Below, piece by piece: positions 7,832 through 9,209 of a DNA stretch of 9,209 nucleotides. The stretch spans positions 1 through 9,209 of the forward strand of contig NZ_CAMFHL010000283.1 of the NCBI RefSeq assembly GCF_945952095.1, given 5' to 3'. The notes under the pieces are model-generated. The model had not been told where the DNA came from, made no database searches, and saw only the letters and a program-made list of their open reading frames with translations. The position numbers and the translations under genes were made by a program. Each line of letters opens with the position of its first letter. Positions within the stretch are counted from its first letter, which is position 1. Origin of the DNA: an uncultured Arsenicibacter sp. (GTDB lineage: Bacteria; Bacteroidota; Bacteroidia; Cytophagales; Spirosomataceae).

Positions 7832-7839
7832 TACCTTTG
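7832..7839 (+). promoter_or_regulatory. argH promoter -7 element (TACCTTTG)
   Basis: TACCTTTG matches the Bacteroidota -7 consensus TAnnTTTG exactly and lies 30 bases before the argH TTG start, a normal spacing. The predicted leader is about 25 nucleotides. The -33 position falls inside the 3' arm of the preceding terminator. The best candidate there is TTCG at 7806-7809, 22 bases upstream, one mismatch from TTTG. Confidence 0.65.
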
Positions 7840-7869
7840 CAGCTAGATTGTTAACATACATACATTACT

Positions 7870-9161
7870 TTGAAAATCTGGCAAAAAGAAGGATTCGGGG
7901 CTGAACCGTCCGAAGCAGCCGCCAAAATTGACCGGTTTACCGTTGGCCGGGACCGCGAAATGGACGTTTACCTCGCCCCGTTCGACGTATTGGGGAACCT
8001 CGCCCATGCGACCATGCTCGAAACCATTGGTCTGCTGACGGCCGATGACCTGACCCAGCTGCGGGCAGAACTGAAAACGATCTACGCCGATATCGAAGCA
8101 GGCAACTTTACCATCGAAGACGGCATTGAAGACGTACACTCGCAGGTAGAGCTGATGCTGACCCGTAAGCTGGGGGATGTTGGCAAGAAAATTCACAGCG
8201 GCCGGTCGCGTAATGATCAGGTCCTCGTTGACCTGAAACTATATACCCGCGCACAGCTCTGGACGGTTGCCGAAGCCACCCGCCTGGTATTCGATCAGCT
8301 GATTTCGCGGTCGGAGCAGCACAAAAACGACCTGTTGCCAGGGTATACCCACCTGCAGATTGCCATGCCATCGTCGTTCGGGTTATGGTTCGGAGCCTAT
8401 GCCGAAGCCCTCGCCGACGACATGCTGACACTCCAGACGGCGTTCCGGCTGGCCAACCGCAATCCACTGGGTTCCGGGGCGGGCTATGGGTCTTCGTTCC
8501 CGCTCAACCGGACACTAACCACGCAACTGCTTGGCTTTGAGGGCATGCACGTCAATGTGGTTTACGCCCAGATGAGCCGTGGTAAAACCGAGCAAACTGC
8601 CCTGAATGCCATTGCCGCCATTGCCGCTACGGTTTCCCGGCTGGCGATGGACATCTGCCTGTATAACAGCCAGAATTTCGGGTTCCTGACCCTGCCCGAC
8701 GCCCTGACAACGGGGTCGAGCATCATGCCGCACAAGAAAAATCCGGATGTCGCCGAGCTGCTGCGGGCCAAAAGCAACCGCCTGAAAGCCCTGCCGATGG
8801 AGATCACCATGGTGATGAGTAACCTGCCCTCGGGCTATCACCGCGACATGCAGATTCTAAAAGAAGTGCTGATGCCGGCCTTCGATGAGATGCTGGACTG
8901 CCTGCAGATTCTGGCTTTTACGCTCGAAAACATTCAGGTAAAACCAAACCTGCTGGCCGACGAAAAATATGACCTGCTGTTCAGTGTAGAACGGGTCAAC
9001 GAACTGGTGTTGCAGGGTGTACCGTTCCGCGAGGCCTACCGGATTGTCGGAAAAGAAATTAATGAAGGATCCTATAAAGCCTCCCGCGAGCTGAAGCATT
9101 CGCACGAGGGTAGCATCGGCAACTTAGGGAATGACCTGATTGTCGAGCAGATGGATACGGC
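7870..9161 (+). CDS. argH: Argininosuccinate lyase, 3' end truncated by the contig end
   Basis: ArgH cleaves argininosuccinate to arginine and fumarate, the last step of arginine synthesis, in the cytosol as a homotetramer. It belongs to the fumarase/aspartase superfamily. The visible protein has 430 genuine residues. Motifs: HSGRSRNDQVLVDL at 109-122, PGYTHLQIAMPSSF at 157-170 (with H161, the expected catalytic His region), and the signature loop GSSIMPHKKNP at 282-292 with the catalytic serine at 283. The start is TTG at 7870, giving MKIWQKEGFG. No in-frame ATG lies nearby upstream, and the first internal ATG, at residue 31, would delete conserved N-terminal sequence. A second in-frame TTG at 7848 would leave almost no leader. 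The family is usually about 440-460 residues, so only a short C-terminal piece is missing. From 9162 on, the sequence is sequencing adapter. No other arginine genes are visible. Confidence 0.95.
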
Positions 9162-9209
9162 CTGTCTCTTATACACATCTGACGCTGCCGACGACTCCTT
9201 ACGTGTAGA
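9162..9209. other. Illumina Nextera adapter contamination (not genomic)
   Basis: Positions 9162-9180 are CTGTCTCTTATACACATCT, the exact reverse complement of the 19-base Tn5 mosaic end. Positions 9181-9194 (GACGCTGCCGACGA) are the reverse complement of the Nextera read-1 adapter. Positions 9195-9202 (CTCCTTAC) are the reverse complement of the Nextera i5 index GTAAGGAG, which I recall as N505/S505. Positions 9203-9209 (GTGTAGA) begin the P5 sequence. Four parts in exact order leave no plausible biological explanation. This is untrimmed adapter read-through carried into the contig end. Confidence 0.98.

Noticed and set aside
7854..7865. Short tandem repeat ACAT x3 before argH
   Set aside because: Three copies of four bases in an AT-rich leader are expected by chance and show no partner sequence.
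1..9209. Search for CRISPR arrays, RNA genes, insertion sequences, phage or defence genes
   Set aside because: No regularly spaced repeats, tRNA or rRNA signatures, transposase motifs or terminal inverted repeats were seen. The Tn5 mosaic end at 9162 comes from library preparation and is not a resident transposon.

Overview
The window looks like chromosomal DNA from a Bacteroidota bacterium, most likely of the order Cytophagales (Spirosoma-like). The reasons are a TonB-dependent receptor with an N-terminal carboxypeptidase-regulatory-like domain, the absence of Shine-Dalgarno sequences before every gene, good matches to the Bacteroidota -7 promoter element TAnnTTTG, GTG and TTG start codons, and protein sequences typical of that group. 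The genus is an inference; no marker gene is present to fix it.

Layout from left to right. Positions 1-2351 (minus strand) hold most of an outer-membrane TonB-dependent receptor whose C-terminus runs off the left edge. A short AT-rich divergent promoter region (2352-2428) separates it from a plus-strand gene for an unrecognised 215-residue cytosolic protein (2429-3076). After a 284-base intergenic stretch with a candidate promoter comes a two-gene efflux unit: a periplasmic adaptor (3361-4557) and an RND inner-membrane permease of the AcrB/HAE1 type (4610-7762), separated by 52 bases with a small hairpin. The unit ends at a strong intrinsic terminator (7783-7816). Close behind it, a clean TAnnTTTG element drives argH (argininosuccinate lyase), which starts at a TTG codon at 7870.

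The last 48 bases (9162-9209) are not genomic. They are Illumina Nextera adapter: the Tn5 mosaic end, the read-1 adapter, an 8-base index and the start of the P5 sequence, all in the correct order. The contig therefore ends at about 9161, argH is cut there by the assembly, and the last residues of its apparent translation come from adapter.

The adaptor and permease should work together as a proton-driven exporter. They need an outer-membrane channel that is not encoded here. The receptor, the unknown protein and argH have no visible functional link to the pump. I found no CRISPR array, RNA gene, insertion sequence, phage element or convincing undescribed system. The most solid unusual observation is the adapter contamination; the remaining findings are modest.
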